Source: Microbacterium sp. T2.11-28
GTDB lineage: Bacteria > Actinomycetota > Actinomycetes > Actinomycetales > Microbacteriaceae
Assembly (NCBI RefSeq): GCF_950097975.1
Contig: NZ_CATNHF010000031.1
Span: 1-64,000 of the forward strand
DNA length: 64,000 nt
Direction: 5' to 3'
The notes under the pieces are model-generated. The model was not told the DNA's origin, made no database searches, and was given only the letters and a program-made list of their open reading frames with translations. Position numbers and translations under genes: made by a program. Of the stretch, positions 45,934 through 57,153 are shown in pieces (position 1 is the first letter of the stretch; each line of letters starts with the position of its first letter).

Positions 45934-46380
45934 GTGACGCGCACCTACACCCCCAAGGCTGGCGAGACCCAGCGTGAGTGGCTGGTCATCGACGCGAGCG
46001 ATGTCGTCCTCGGACGCCTCGCCTCGCACGCGGCCGCCCTGCTCCGCGGCAAGCACAAGCCGACGTTCGCCAACCACATCGACACCGGCGACTTCGTCGT
46101 CATCGTCAACGCCGCCAAGGTGGCGCTGACCGGTCAGAAGCTCCTGCAGAAGAAGGCGTACCGCCACTCGGGCTACCCGGGCGGCCTCACGGCCACCACC
46201 TACGCGGAGCTCCTGGAGAAGAACCCGGTCCGCGCCGTCGAGAAGGCCGTCCGCGGCATGCTCCCCAAGAACAGCCTGGGCCGCCAGCAGCTGTCGAAGC
46301 TGAAGGTCTACGCCGGTGCCGAGCACCCGCACGCGGCCCAGCAGCCCACCCCGTACACCTTCGACCAGGTCGCCCAGTAA
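45934..46380 (+). CDS. rplM: 50S ribosomal protein L13
   Basis: 148 residues, standard. L13 is an early assembler of the 50S subunit. [58 protein letters not shown] is diagnostic. GTG 45934 after a weak AAGAAAG site. 29 nt before rpsI, the usual pair. Confidence 0.96.
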   Translation: MTRTYTPKAGETQREWLVIDASDVVLGRLASHAAALLRGKHKPTFANHIDTGDFVVIVNAAKVALTGQKLLQKKAYRHSGYPGGLTATTYAELLEKNPVRAVEKAVRGMLPKNSLGRQQLSKLKVYAGAEHPHAAQQPTPYTFDQVAQ

Positions 46381-46409
46381 GCGCCGCCGAAACAGACTGA
46401 GGACATCCC

Positions 46410-46898
46410 ATGGCGAAGATCGCTGACTCCCTCGAAGAGACCCCCGACAACTACACCACCGAGACCCCGGCCACCGAGGCTGCCGCTGCAGCCCCGCGTC
46501 CGGTCCTGTCGGTGCCCGGTGCCGCCGTCGGCCGCCGCAAGCAGGCCATCGCCCGCGTGCGCCTCGTGCCCGGCTCCGGCACCATCACGGTCAACGGCCG
46601 CACCCTCGAGGACTACTTCCCGAACAAGCTGCACCAGCAGCTCATCAACGACCCGTTCACGGTGCTCGACCTCGCCGGCGCCTACGACGTGATCGCCCGC
46701 ATCTCCGGCGGCGGCCCCTCGGGCCAGGCCGGCGCGCTGCGTCTGGGCATCGCTCGTGCGCTCAACGAGATCGACGTCGAGAACAACCGCCCGACCCTGA
46801 AGAAGGCCGGCTTCCTCTCGCGCGACGCGCGCGTCAAGGAGCGCAAGAAGGCCGGTCTCAAGAAGGCGCGCAAGGCACCTCAGTACTCGAAGCGCTAA
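46410..46898 (+). CDS. rpsI: 30S ribosomal protein S9
   Basis: 162 residues: an N-terminal acidic/Ala-rich tail of about 35, then the S9 core ([32 protein letters not shown]) ending in the invariant basic KAPQYSKR, whose Arg contacts P-site tRNA. Six nt before glmM. Confidence 0.96.
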   Translation: MAKIADSLEETPDNYTTETPATEAAAAAPRPVLSVPGAAVGRRKQAIARVRLVPGSGTITVNGRTLEDYFPNKLHQQLINDPFTVLDLAGAYDVIARISGGGPSGQAGALRLGIARALNEIDVENNRPTLKKAGFLSRDARVKERKKAGLKKARKAPQYSKR

Positions 46899-46904
46899 AC
46901 CTTC

Positions 46905-48248
46905 ATGGCGCTGTTCGGTACGGACGGTGTGCGGGGGCTGGCCAACGGCCCCCTCACCGCGGACCTCGCGCTCACCCTGGCCCAGGCGACAGCTGTCGTC
47001 CTGGGCCAGGGGCGTATCGCGGAGGCGCGGAAGGCCGCGGGCAAGCGGCTCACCGCCGTCGTCGCCCGCGATCCGCGCATCTCCGGGCAGTTCCTCAGCG
47101 CCGCCGTCGAGGCGGGGCTGGCCTCGTCCGGTGTCGACGTGCTGGAGGCGGGCACTCTGCCCACGCCGGCGGCGGCCTTCCTCATCAGCGACATCGACGC
47201 CGACTTCGGCGTGATGATCTCCGCCTCCCACAACCCCGCTCCCGACAACGGCATCAAGATCTTCGCCCGCGGCGGTGTGAAGCTCCCCGACGAGGTCGAG
47301 CGGCGCATCGAAGAGGCGATGACCGGCGAGAAGCTGCGGCCCACCGGCGGCGACGTCGGCCGCGTGTCGCGCTTCTCGGACGCCGAGGACCGGTACGTCC
47401 TCCACCTGCTCGCCTCGCTCCCGCACCGTCTCGACGGCATCCACGTCGTGGTGGACTGCGCGAACGGCGCCGCATCGGGTGTCTCGCCCGAGACGTTCCG
47501 CAACGCCGGCGCGCGGGTCACCGTGATCGGCAACGACCCCGACGGCCTGAACATCAACGACGGCTACGGGTCCACCCACCTGGACCGGCTCAGTGCCGAG
47601 GTCGTGCGCGTGGGCGCCGACGTGGGCATCGCGCACGACGGCGACGCGGACCGCTGCCTCGCCGTCGACGCCCAGGGCCGCGTCGTCGACGGAGACCAGA
47701 TCATGGCGATCCTCGCCGTGGCGATGCGCGACCGGGGACGGCTGCGTCACGATACCCTCGTGGCGACGGTCATGAGCAACCTGGGACTTCATCGAGCGAT
47801 GAGCGCGAACGGCATCCGTGTCGAGACCACCGGTGTCGGTGATCGCTATGTCCTCGAGCGGATGACCGAGGGCGGCTTCTCGCTCGGCGGCGAGCAGAGC
47901 GGGCACGTCATCATGAGCGCGTACGCGACGACCGGCGACGGTCTGCTCACCGGGCTGCACCTGTGCGCCGAGATGGCACGCCAGCGCAAGACGCTGGCTG
48001 AGCTCGCCTCGATCATGACGGTCTTCCCGCAGGTGCTGGTCAACGTCCGGGGCGTCGAGCGCACCCGGGCGGCCGACCCGGATGTGCTCGACGCGGTCGC
48101 CGCCGCCGAGGCGGAGCTCGGCGAGACCGGACGGGTGCTGCTGCGTCCGTCGGGCACCGAGTTGATGGTCCGCGTGATGGTCGAGGCGGCCGACGCCGAG
48201 ACCGCGCAGCGCATCGCCGACCGCCTCGCCGACGTGGTGCGCGGCTGA
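46905..48248 (+). CDS. glmM: Phosphoglucosamine mutase
   Basis: 447 residues. Converts GlcN-6-P to GlcN-1-P, for UDP-GlcNAc and cell wall. The phosphoserine loop [12 protein letters not shown] has Ser108; metal-binding AHDGDADRC, sugar-binding GEQSGH and phosphate-binding RPSGTE follow. ATG 46905 six nt after rpsI; rplM-rpsI-glmM is a common actinobacterial order. glmS lies 3.8 kb downstream. Confidence 0.96.
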   Translation: MALFGTDGVRGLANGPLTADLALTLAQATAVVLGQGRIAEARKAAGKRLTAVVARDPRISGQFLSAAVEAGLASSGVDVLEAGTLPTPAAAFLISDIDADFGVMISASHNPAPDNGIKIFARGGVKLPDEVERRIEEAMTGEKLRPTGGDVGRVSRFSDAEDRYVLHLLASLPHRLDGIHVVVDCANGAASGVSPETFRNAGARVTVIGNDPDGLNINDGYGSTHLDRLSAEVVRVGADVGIAHDGDADRCLAVDAQGRVVDGDQIMAILAVAMRDRGRLRHDTLVATVMSNLGLHRAMSANGIRVETTGVGDRYVLERMTEGGFSLGGEQSGHVIMSAYATTGDGLLTGLHLCAEMARQRKTLAELASIMTVFPQVLVNVRGVERTRAADPDVLDAVAAAEAELGETGRVLLRPSGTELMVRVMVEAADAETAQRIADRLADVVRG

Positions 48249-48253
48249 CGGGG

Positions 48254-50032
48254 ATGTCCACACCCCCTGCGCGCGTCCGGTCACGGCTGACGGCCGTTGC
48301 GGGGCACTGGTGGGAGGCGGTCTCCAGCGGACGGTTCTTCACGAGGTGGACGCTCCTCGCGTCGGGCGTCGCCGCGGTGCTGATCCTCAGTCCGTACGGC
48401 GGGCTCGACGGCGTGACCGAGCACCTGGCCGCCATGGCCGCCTCGCTGCTGGCGTGGCTGGTCATCGTCGTGCTCGTGCTCCCGGTGGCCGTCGCCGAGC
48501 GTCGCCTCGACAGCGCTCTCGCGCGCGGGGTGCTGGTGATCGGCACCCTGATCGCCGTCTCGATCGCCCGCCCCTTCCTCAACGACCTGACCGCCTCGAC
48601 GCTGTTCGGGCACGAGGGCACGGGGGAGTGGCTGCAGCGCATCGCGACCAACGCCCTCAGCTGGTTCGCGGTGCTCCCGCTGGTCGCGGCCTCGGCCGCC
48701 TGGTACGCCGACGCGAAGGAGTCCGCCAACCGGCTCGCGGCCGCGCTCGCGGTGTTCGACGACCTGCGGGGACGCGTCATCCGCTACGGACAGCAGAACG
48801 CCGCGCTCCTGACCGATGCGGTCGCCGACGTCCGCCGGCGCCGCGACGCGCTCCTGGCGGGCACGATCGACTTCGACGCGGTGAGGGCGTTCGCCGATGA
48901 GGTGCGCGCGGCCAGCCACCGGCTGGACGACCGGCTGCGCTCCCGCCTGGACGGCGTCGTCGACGGCGGTGCCGCCGAGACGGCGCGCGGCCCGGCCGTG
49001 CCCTTCCTGGCGCGGCTCGCCCGGCCGAACCCGCTGCTGGTCGTCGTGCTGTACTACCTCGCGAGCACCCCGTACACCTTCGTCCTGGGCGGGATCCCGC
49101 TCATCCTGGTGGCCCTCGCCCTGCTGCTGCTGCTCGCCTACGCCGCCGACCTCGTCATCCGCGTGGCCGGCCGGGGCCACGGACCGGTGCTGCGCGGAGC
49201 GATCGTCCTCGCCAGCTGGGTCGGCGTCGGGGTCGGGATCGTCCTCATCGGCTTCCTCCTCACCTCCGCCGACGGCATCGTCCTGGCCATCCCCCTCGTG
49301 ACGGTGCCGGCTCTGGCGGTCGTCGTGGGTCTCACCGCGGACGCCGTCGAGCGCTCGCGCGAGCAGAGCCGCACCCTCACCGAGCTGCTGGCCCACACCG
49401 ACGCCCTGGCGACCGCGCAGACCGCCCAGGCCCGTGAGCCGCTGTGGCGGGCCGTCGACCTCCTGCACGACCGCGTCCAGAGCCGCTGCGTGATCTTCGC
49501 CGCGCGCGTGGACGACCGCCCTCCCACCGCGGAGGAGATCCGGCGCTTCCGCATCGACACCGAGTCGGCCTTCGCGGAGATCCTGGTCGGAGCGCCCGAA
49601 CGCTCCGACACCACCGACCTCGACGGTCTGCTGGCGATCTGGTCGGGCATCCTCGACGTGCGCGCCGACATCGACGCGGCCGCCGTCGTGGCCCTCCAGG
49701 ACGCCGAGGTCGCCGCGGCGGTCGGCGCGGTCGTCAGCGAGGGCTTCGTCAACGCCGTCAAGCACTCGGCGGCGCGCGCTGCCCGCCTCTCGGTCTCGAC
49801 GAGCGCGGACGAGTCGGAGCTGAGGGTCGCCGTGTCCTCGTCGGGGACGCTGCGGGGCACCGGCACCCCGGGCCTCGGACTCGCGTCGTTCGGCGAGCGG
49901 GCGCACCTGCGTCAGGTCGGCGACCAGGTGGTGCTCGAGGTCATCGTGCCGCTGAGTCATCACGAGGCCACGACGTTCGACACCTCGCACCGTCGGCGCC
50001 GGCCGCCCACCATGGCGGTCCGGGTCCCCTGA
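48254..50032 (+). CDS. Membrane protein with histidine-kinase-type ATPase domain
   Basis: 592 residues. Several membrane helices fall in two groups (about 30-150 and 250-370). A helical region and then a GHKL ATPase domain follow: N box E496-G-F-V-N500 (SEGFVNAVKHSAA), and the G box GTPGLGLASFGERA. I see no clear dimerisation-box histidine with the usual H-E/D-x pattern. No response-regulator gene is adjacent. It may be an orphan or atypical sensor kinase. Six nt after glmM, so probably co-transcribed. Confidence 0.7.
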   Translation: MSTPPARVRSRLTAVAGHWWEAVSSGRFFTRWTLLASGVAAVLILSPYGGLDGVTEHLAAMAASLLAWLVIVVLVLPVAVAERRLDSALARGVLVIGTLIAVSIARPFLNDLTASTLFGHEGTGEWLQRIATNALSWFAVLPLVAASAAWYADAKESANRLAAALAVFDDLRGRVIRYGQQNAALLTDAVADVRRRRDALLAGTIDFDAVRAFADEVRAASHRLDDRLRSRLDGVVDGGAAETARGPAVPFLARLARPNPLLVVVLYYLASTPYTFVLGGIPLILVALALLLLLAYAADLVIRVAGRGHGPVLRGAIVLASWVGVGVGIVLIGFLLTSADGIVLAIPLVTVPALAVVVGLTADAVERSREQSRTLTELLAHTDALATAQTAQAREPLWRAVDLLHDRVQSRCVIFAARVDDRPPTAEEIRRFRIDTESAFAEILVGAPERSDTTDLDGLLAIWSGILDVRADIDAAAVVALQDAEVAAAVGAVVSEGFVNAVKHSAARAARLSVSTSADESELRVAVSSSGTLRGTGTPGLGLASFGERAHLRQVGDQVVLEVIVPLSHHEATTFDTSHRRRRPPTMAVRVP

Positions 50033-50045
50033 TCCGCGCGGTCGC

Positions 50046-50990
50046 TCAGCGGCCGGGGTCGCTCCACGACAGCGACTCGATGTAGCGCAGCAGCACGCCC
50101 TCCCGCAGCGCCCAGGGCGAGACCTCGAGCTCGTCGACGTCGAGCACCGTCATCGCGGTGTGCAGGACGACGGCGCCCGCGACGATCTGGAACGTCCGGT
50201 CGGCGGTGATGCCGGGGAGCTCCTGCCGCGCGGAGGCGGGCAGCCGGGCCAGGCGGGGGATCCAGGAGCCGAGCGCGCCGCGGGGCAGGCGCATCGCGTC
50301 GGTGCCGCTCCAGCCGGGGACGGGGTAGCCGGCAAGCTTCGCGAGGGAGCGGATCGCCTTGGACGACCCCACCACGTGGTGCGGTGCCGGCTGGTCGCGC
50401 ATCAGCTCGGCCACGGGGGCGAGCGTGGCCCGCGTGTGCTCGCGCAGCACTTCCACCGCTTCCTCCCCGGGCGGGTCGTCGGGGAGGAACTCGATCGTCA
50501 TGCGTCCCGCGCCCAGGGGGACCGAGGCGGCGACGTCGGGGAGCTCGTCCGACCCGGCGGCCAGTTCGAGGGAGCCGCCGCCGATGTCGAAGAGCAGGAT
50601 CTGCCCCGCCGACCAGCCGAACCAGCGGCGCACCGCGAGGAAGGTGAACCGCGCCTCGGACTCGCCGCCGAGCACCTGGAGCTCCTGGCCGAGCGCCGCC
50701 TCGATCCGCGCGATGACGTCGGCGCCGTTGCTGGCCTCCCGCACCGCGCTGGTCGCCGTCGCGAGCAGCTCCTCGACGTTCTCCGCGTCGGCGACGGTGC
50801 GCGCGGCGGCCACCGCCTCGACGAGCGCGGCGACCCCCTCCTCCGAGATGGAGCCGTCGGGCTGGACGTACCGCATGAGGCGCAGCACGGTCCGCTTGCT
50901 CGTGGTGGCCAGCGGCCGGCCACCGGGGCGCACGTCGGCGACGAGCAGGTGGACGGTGTTCGAGCCGATGTCGAGGACTCCGAGGCGCAT
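50046..50990 (-). CDS. Ppx/GppA phosphatase family protein
   Basis: 314 residues with an actin-like ATPase fold. LGVLDIGSNTVHLLVADV and FDIGGGSLELA are the two phosphate loops of the Ppx/GppA family, which degrade polyphosphate or pppGpp. It has only the N-terminal two-domain core, without the HD-like C-terminus of E. coli GppA. Leaderless ATG at 50990 with -10 TAGCCT, divergent from coaA. Confidence 0.88.
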   Translation of the reverse strand: MRLGVLDIGSNTVHLLVADVRPGGRPLATTSKRTVLRLMRYVQPDGSISEEGVAALVEAVAAARTVADAENVEELLATATSAVREASNGADVIARIEAALGQELQVLGGESEARFTFLAVRRWFGWSAGQILLFDIGGGSLELAAGSDELPDVAASVPLGAGRMTIEFLPDDPPGEEAVEVLREHTRATLAPVAELMRDQPAPHHVVGSSKAIRSLAKLAGYPVPGWSGTDAMRLPRGALGSWIPRLARLPASARQELPGITADRTFQIVAGAVVLHTAMTVLDVDELEVSPWALREGVLLRYIESLSWSDPGR

Positions 50991-50996
50991 CCCGTC

Positions 50997-51002
50997 AGGC
51001 TA
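50997..51002 (-). promoter_or_regulatory. -10 box, leaderless start of the Ppx/GppA gene
   Basis: TAGCCT on the minus strand ends 6 nt before ATG 50990. Confidence 0.6.
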
Positions 51003-51026
51003 GCGAAACCGATGCGGCTCGAGGGA

Positions 51027-51032
51027 TAGAGT
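51027..51032 (+). promoter_or_regulatory. -10 box, leaderless start of coaA
   Basis: TAGAGT ends 7 nt before ATG 51040. The two divergent -10 boxes are only 24 bp apart, so the promoters overlap. Confidence 0.6.
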
Positions 51033-51039
51033 GGCGGCG

Positions 51040-51984
51040 ATGGCCACCGAAGACACCGCCATGGGCGAATCGCTCTACCGTGAGATCGACCGCGCGGACT
51101 GGGCGCGACTGGCTCCGGGCATCTCCAACCCGCTCACCGAGACCGAGATCGTGCAGCTGCGCGGAATCGGCGACCGCCTGGACATGGCCGAGGTGCGCGA
51201 GGTGTACGTGCCGCTGAGCCGGCTGCTGAGCGCCTACGCCGAGAACACGAAGCGCCTCGGTGCCGAGACGGCGTCCTTCCTCGGCGAGCCGGACTCGACG
51301 ACGCCGTTCGTCGTCGCCGTGGCCGGTTCGGTGGCGGTCGGCAAGTCGACGGTCGCACGTCTGCTCCGCGAGCTCATGAGCCGCTGGCCGGGCACGCCCC
51401 GCGTCGAACTGGTCACCACCGACGGGTTCCTGTACCCCAACGCGGAGCTCGAGCGCCGGGGCCTCATGGCGCGCAAGGGCTTCCCGGAGTCCTACGACCG
51501 TCGCGCGATGGTGAGCTTCCTGTCCGAGGTGAAGTCCGGAGCGGCGGAGGTGCGGGCGCCCTTCTACTCGCACATGCGCTACGACATCATCCCCGACGCG
51601 TACGTGACCGTGCGGCGGCCCGACGTCGTGATCGTCGAGGGCCTCAACGTGCTCGCGCCGCCGCCGACCCCGCACGACGTCGCCGTCAGCGACCTGTTCG
51701 ACTTCTCGATCTACGTCGACGCCGACGTCGAGCACATCGAGTCGTGGTTCGTGAACCGGTTCCTGACACTCCGGGAGAGCGCGTTCAGCAACCCGAACTC
51801 GTTCTTCAAGGTCTTCGCCACCATCTCGGACGAGGAGGCCGTCGAGCAGGCCCTCGGCTTCTGGCGCGACATCAACCTGCCGAACCTGCGCGAGAACGTC
51901 GAGCCCACCCGGCACCGCGCGAAGCTCGTGCTCAACAAGGCCGCCGACCACACGGTGGCGTCGGTGCAGCTCCGCAAGCTCTGA
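51040..51984 (+). CDS. coaA: Type I pantothenate kinase
   Basis: 314 residues. First step of CoA synthesis, ATP-dependent phosphorylation of pantothenate. P-loop AGSVAVGKST, TTDGFLYPN, FYSHMRYDIIPDAYVTVRRPDVVIVEGLNVL and the C-terminal WRDINLPNLRENVEPTRHRAKLVL are typical of CoaA. ATG 51040 is preferred to GTG 51031, which lies inside the -10 box. Confidence 0.95.
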   Translation: MATEDTAMGESLYREIDRADWARLAPGISNPLTETEIVQLRGIGDRLDMAEVREVYVPLSRLLSAYAENTKRLGAETASFLGEPDSTTPFVVAVAGSVAVGKSTVARLLRELMSRWPGTPRVELVTTDGFLYPNAELERRGLMARKGFPESYDRRAMVSFLSEVKSGAAEVRAPFYSHMRYDIIPDAYVTVRRPDVVIVEGLNVLAPPPTPHDVAVSDLFDFSIYVDADVEHIESWFVNRFLTLRESAFSNPNSFFKVFATISDEEAVEQALGFWRDINLPNLRENVEPTRHRAKLVLNKAADHTVASVQLRKL

Positions 51985-52046
51985 CGCGTCCGCGTCGCGG
52001 CGGTTCTCCCGGTCATTTGTCAGGGCTCCGACCAAACTCGCACGCC

Positions 52047-52052
52047 TACGAT
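52047..52052 (+). promoter_or_regulatory. -10 box, leaderless start of glmS
   Basis: TACGAT ends 7 nt before ATG 52060. Confidence 0.55.
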
Positions 52053-52059
52053 TGACGGC

Positions 52060-53910
<1,851 letters not shown>

Positions 53911-53937
53911 GCGCGGCGGCCCCTCCGGGTGCGGCGG

Positions 53938-53943
53938 TAGGCT
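53938..53943 (+). promoter_or_regulatory. -10 box, leaderless start of acpS
   Basis: TAGGCT ends 6 nt before ATG 53950. Confidence 0.65.
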
Positions 53944-53949
53944 GACGGG

Positions 53950-54330
53950 ATGATCGTCGGAATCGGCGTCGACCTCGTCGACATCCCCCGGTTCGAACGA
54001 TCGCTCGAGCGCACGCCCCGGCTGATGGAGCGGCTCTTCGCGGTCGCCGAGCGCAGCCTGCGACCGCACTCCCTGGCGGCGCGCTACGCGGCCAAGGAGG
54101 CGCTGATCAAGGCGCTGGGCGGCTCGGACGGCGTCCACTGGACCGACATCGAGGTGGCCTCCGAGCCCTCGGGACGTCCGGTGTTCTCGTTGAGCGGCCG
54201 GACCGCCGAGACGGTCGCGCAGCGCGGCATCCGCTCTCTCCATCTCTCGCTCTCGCACGACGCAGGGGTCGCGATCGCCTACGTCGTCGCCGAGACGGGT
54301 GACCCCGCACGCGGCGGGAGCGACGCGTGA
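53950..54330 (+). CDS. acpS: Holo-[acyl-carrier-protein] synthase
   Basis: 126 residues. Transfers phosphopantetheine from CoA to acyl carrier protein. GIGVDLVDIPRFERSLERTP holds the Mg-binding Asp, and RYAAKEALIKALGG the Glu-Lys pair of the active site; LSLSHDAGVAIAYVVAE ends the fold. Leaderless start; the stop overlaps the alr GTG by 4 nt. Confidence 0.94.
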   Translation: MIVGIGVDLVDIPRFERSLERTPRLMERLFAVAERSLRPHSLAARYAAKEALIKALGGSDGVHWTDIEVASEPSGRPVFSLSGRTAETVAQRGIRSLHLSLSHDAGVAIAYVVAETGDPARGGSDA

Positions 54331-55454
54331 CCGATCAGCGGATCCCTCCCGGCCCGATGCGCGAGGCGACGATCGACGTCGGAGCGATCGCGGCCAATGT
54401 CGCGAGACTACGCCGGCTCACCGGTGTCGAGGTCATCGCGGTCGTCAAGGCCGACGGCTACGGACACGGCGCCGTCCGCTCCGCGGTCGCGGCCCTCGAG
54501 GGCGGGGCGACCCGGCTCGGCGTCGCCGACGTCGGCGAGGCGCTGGCGCTGCGGCGCGCCGGGATCGAGGCCCCGATCATGGCCTGGCTCCACGCCCCCG
54601 GCCAAGGGTTCGAGGAGGCCGTCGCCCTCGGCATCGAGCTCGGCATCTCGTCGTACGACCAGCTGCTCGCGGCGGCCGCCGCAGGGGGTGAGCGGGCCGC
54701 CGTCGTCCATCTGAAGGTCGAGACCGGCCTGGGGCGCAACGGGCTGCCGCCCGCCGAGCAGCATCGCGTCTTCGCCGAGGCGGCGAGGCTGGAGCGGATC
54801 GGCCGGCTGCGCGTCGTCGGCATCTTCAGCCACCTCTCCAACACGAGCGAGGCCGACGACCGGGCCGCTCTCGCGCGGTTCCACGAGGCCCTCGTCGCCG
54901 CCGCCGCGCAGGGGCTCGCCCCGCGGCTGCGTCACCTCGCCGCCTCGCATGCCACCCTCGCTCTGCCCGAGGCGCGGTTCGACGCCGTCCGCATCGGGAT
55001 CGCGATGTACGGGCTGTCGCCGTTCGCCGACCGCACCTCGGCCGATCTGGGGCTGCGCCCCGCCATGACGCTGCGCGCGGCCGTCGCGGCGGTGCGCCGC
55101 GTGCCGGCCGGTCAGGGCGTCTCGTACGGGTATCAGCACCGCACCTCGGCCGAGACGACGCTGGCCCTGGTGCCGCTCGGCTACGCCGACGGCGTGCCGC
55201 GCGGCGCATCGGGAGGAGGCGCCGTGCGGATCGGCGGCCTGGTGTTCCCGGTGGCGGGCCGCATCGCCATGGACCAGTTCGTCGTCGACGTCGGGGACCA
55301 CCCGGTTGCGGTCGGCGATCCCGTGACCCTCTTCGGCGATCCGGAGCGAGGCCTTCCCGCCGTCGAGGAGTGGGCGGACTCCGCGGGCACCATCAACTAC
55401 GAGATCGTGACGCGGATCGGACCGCGCGTGCCCCGCCGGCAGGTGTCCACGTGA
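54327..55454 (+). CDS. alr: Alanine racemase
   Basis: 375 residues. PLP enzyme making D-Ala for peptidoglycan. The PLP lysine is Lys41 in AVVKADGYGHGAV; the barrel and the C-terminal beta domain, with catalytic-Tyr region SYGYQHRT and AMDQFVVDVG, are present. GTG 54327 overlaps acpS, and the stop overlaps tsaE (GTGA): a coupled acpS-alr-tsaE set. Confidence 0.95.
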   Translation: MTDQRIPPGPMREATIDVGAIAANVARLRRLTGVEVIAVVKADGYGHGAVRSAVAALEGGATRLGVADVGEALALRRAGIEAPIMAWLHAPGQGFEEAVALGIELGISSYDQLLAAAAAGGERAAVVHLKVETGLGRNGLPPAEQHRVFAEAARLERIGRLRVVGIFSHLSNTSEADDRAALARFHEALVAAAAQGLAPRLRHLAASHATLALPEARFDAVRIGIAMYGLSPFADRTSADLGLRPAMTLRAAVAAVRRVPAGQGVSYGYQHRTSAETTLALVPLGYADGVPRGASGGGAVRIGGLVFPVAGRIAMDQFVVDVGDHPVAVGDPVTLFGDPERGLPAVEEWADSAGTINYEIVTRIGPRVPRRQVST

Positions 55455-55945
55455 GCGGGCTCGCCGCCTTCGCGGGGGAGAGGATCGTCTCGTCCGTGGC
55501 GGCGATGGAGGACCTGGGTCGCCGGATCGGCGGCGTGCTGCGCGCCGGAGACCTCGTGGTGCTCACCGGCGCGCTCGGTGCGGGGAAGACGACCCTCACC
55601 CGCGGCATCGGGGACGGGCTCGGGGTGCGCGGGCCCGTGCAGAGTCCCACGTTCGTGCTCGCCCGCACGCACCCCTCGCTCGTCGACGGTCCCCCGCTCG
55701 TGCACGTCGACGCCTACCGCCTGGGGTCGGCGGCCGAGCTCGACGACCTCGGCCTGGACCTGGACCGCTCCGTCACCATCGTCGAATGGGGGCGCGACAT
55801 GGTCGACGGGCTGGTCGACCAGTGGTGGGAGATCGAGCTCGACCGCGAGTGGGCCGGCGCCGCAGCGGCCGACGCGGCTGATGACGCGGCCGCCGACATG
55901 GAGGACGTCGCACCCCGGCGGGTCACCGTCAGCCGCCGTCCCTGA
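55451..55945 (+). CDS. tsaE: tRNA t6A biosynthesis ATPase TsaE
   Basis: 164 residues. P-loop GALGAGKT (40-47), QSPTFVLARTH switch, HVDAYRL and VIVEWG-like VTIVEWGRDMVDGL are the family marks. TsaE works with TsaB and TsaD to put threonylcarbamoyl on A37 of tRNAs. The end is an Ala/Asp-rich loop. GTG 55451 by overlap with alr; 36 nt before tsaB. Confidence 0.92.
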   Translation: MSGLAAFAGERIVSSVAAMEDLGRRIGGVLRAGDLVVLTGALGAGKTTLTRGIGDGLGVRGPVQSPTFVLARTHPSLVDGPPLVHVDAYRLGSAAELDDLGLDLDRSVTIVEWGRDMVDGLVDQWWEIELDREWAGAAAADAADDAAADMEDVAPRRVTVSRRP

Positions 55946-55969
55946 CGACGGCGCCGCCGCACCCGCGGC

Positions 55970-55975
55970 TACGCT
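55970..55975 (+). promoter_or_regulatory. -10 box, leaderless start of tsaB
   Basis: TACGCT ends 6 nt before ATG 55982, suggesting an internal promoter after tsaE. The spacer GGAGGG also resembles a Shine-Dalgarno, so translation of a read-through mRNA is possible too. Confidence 0.5.
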
Positions 55976-55981
55976 GGAGGG

Positions 55982-56650
55982 ATGATCCTGGGCATCGACA
56001 CCTCGCTCGGCACGGCGGTCGCCGTCGTCGAGGCGGACGGCGTCGTGCGGTCCGAGGCCGCGAGCCCCGACCCCCTCGCCCACGCGGAGGTGATCGGGGT
56101 GCTCCTCGAGCGGGCACTCGCCGACGCGGCGCTCGGGCCCGTGGGCGCGACCGCCGCGCCGACGCCCGTCGAGATCACCCACGTCGCCGCCGGCATGGGC
56201 CCCGGCCCCTTCACAGGGCTGCGGGTGGGCATCGCCGCTGCGAGGGCGTTCGCGCTCGCGCGCAGTCTTCCCGTCGTCGCCGTCCCCAGCCACGACGCCG
56301 CAGCGCTCGCCGTGCTCCTGGCCGACCCGCACGCGCCGTCGGAGCCGTTCGCGGTCGTGACCGATGCCCGGCGCCGGGAGTTCGCCTACACCGTCTACGA
56401 CGGCCTCGACGACGACGGGCACCCGGTGCGGATCGCCGAGCCGGCGCTCTCGCCGCGCGACGCCCTCGACGAGCTCCTCGCCGCGGGCGGTGTGCGCCGC
56501 ATCGACGTCTCCGCCGTCCCGGCCTCGATGGTGGCGCTGGCCGCCGCGCGCGCCGTCGCCGCCGGCCGCACGCTCACGGGCGGGGAGCCGCTCTACCTCC
56601 GCGCTCCGGACGTCACGCTGCCCGGTGCGCCCAAGAAGGTGGGCGCATGA
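55982..56650 (+). CDS. tsaB: tRNA t6A biosynthesis protein TsaB
   Basis: 222 residues. [19 protein letters not shown] opens the actin-like fold; [35 protein letters not shown] is diagnostic. TsaB is the inactive partner that bridges TsaD and TsaE. Ends ATGA-overlapping the rimI gene. Confidence 0.92.
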   Translation: MILGIDTSLGTAVAVVEADGVVRSEAASPDPLAHAEVIGVLLERALADAALGPVGATAAPTPVEITHVAAGMGPGPFTGLRVGIAAARAFALARSLPVVAVPSHDAAALAVLLADPHAPSEPFAVVTDARRREFAYTVYDGLDDDGHPVRIAEPALSPRDALDELLAAGGVRRIDVSAVPASMVALAAARAVAAGRTLTGGEPLYLRAPDVTLPGAPKKVGA

Positions 56651-57153
56651 GCCTGCGCACCGCGACGGCCGCGGACCTCCCCGACATCATGGCGCTCGAG
56701 CGCGACTCCTTCCCCAGCGACGCGTGGAGCGAGGCCATGATGGCAGCCGAGATCGCGTCCCCGCACGGCCGCTACGTCGTCGACGTCGAGGCGGGCACCC
56801 TCCGCGGCTACGGCGGGGTGCGCGCGGTGCAGGGCGCAGCGGATGCCGACATCCAGACGATCGCGATCGCCCCCGCCGCCCGGGGCCGCGGCCGCGGACG
56901 TGCGCTGCTGGCCGAGCTCATCGCCTCCGCCCGCAGCCGCGGCGCGCGCGAGGTCTTCCTGGAGGTCCGCGCGGACAATCCCGTCGCCACCGCCCTGTAC
57001 GCGTCGGAGGGCTTCGTCGAGATCGGCCGCCGGCCGCGCTACTACCAGCCCGACGACGTCGACGCCGTCGTCATGAAGCTCGACCTGGCGGGATGGGCGC
57101 GCGCGCACGAGGCCCGACCCGAGGACGAGACGCCCGGGAAGGGGTGGTGCTGA
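56647..57153 (+). CDS. rimI: Ribosomal protein S18-alanine N-acetyltransferase
   Basis: 168 residues. A GNAT fold: [27 protein letters not shown], acetyl-CoA loop [21 protein letters not shown], and [41 protein letters not shown] as in RimI. RimI genes sit between tsaB and tsaD in many bacteria. Start overlaps tsaB by 4 nt and stop overlaps tsaD by one base. Confidence 0.88.
   Translation: MSLRTATAADLPDIMALERDSFPSDAWSEAMMAAEIASPHGRYVVDVEAGTLRGYGGVRAVQGAADADIQTIAIAPAARGRGRGRALLAELIASARSRGAREVFLEVRADNPVATALYASEGFVEIGRRPRYYQPDDVDAVVMKLDLAGWARAHEARPEDETPGKGWC

Noticed and set aside
51985-52059. glmS ribozyme upstream of glmS
   Set aside because: Only 75 bp are available and the -10 box is 7 nt from the ATG, leaving no room for the ribozyme.
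53985-54000. GGTTCGAACGA resembling a tRNA T-arm
   Set aside because: It lies in acpS coding sequence (RFERS) with no acceptor or anticodon stems around it.
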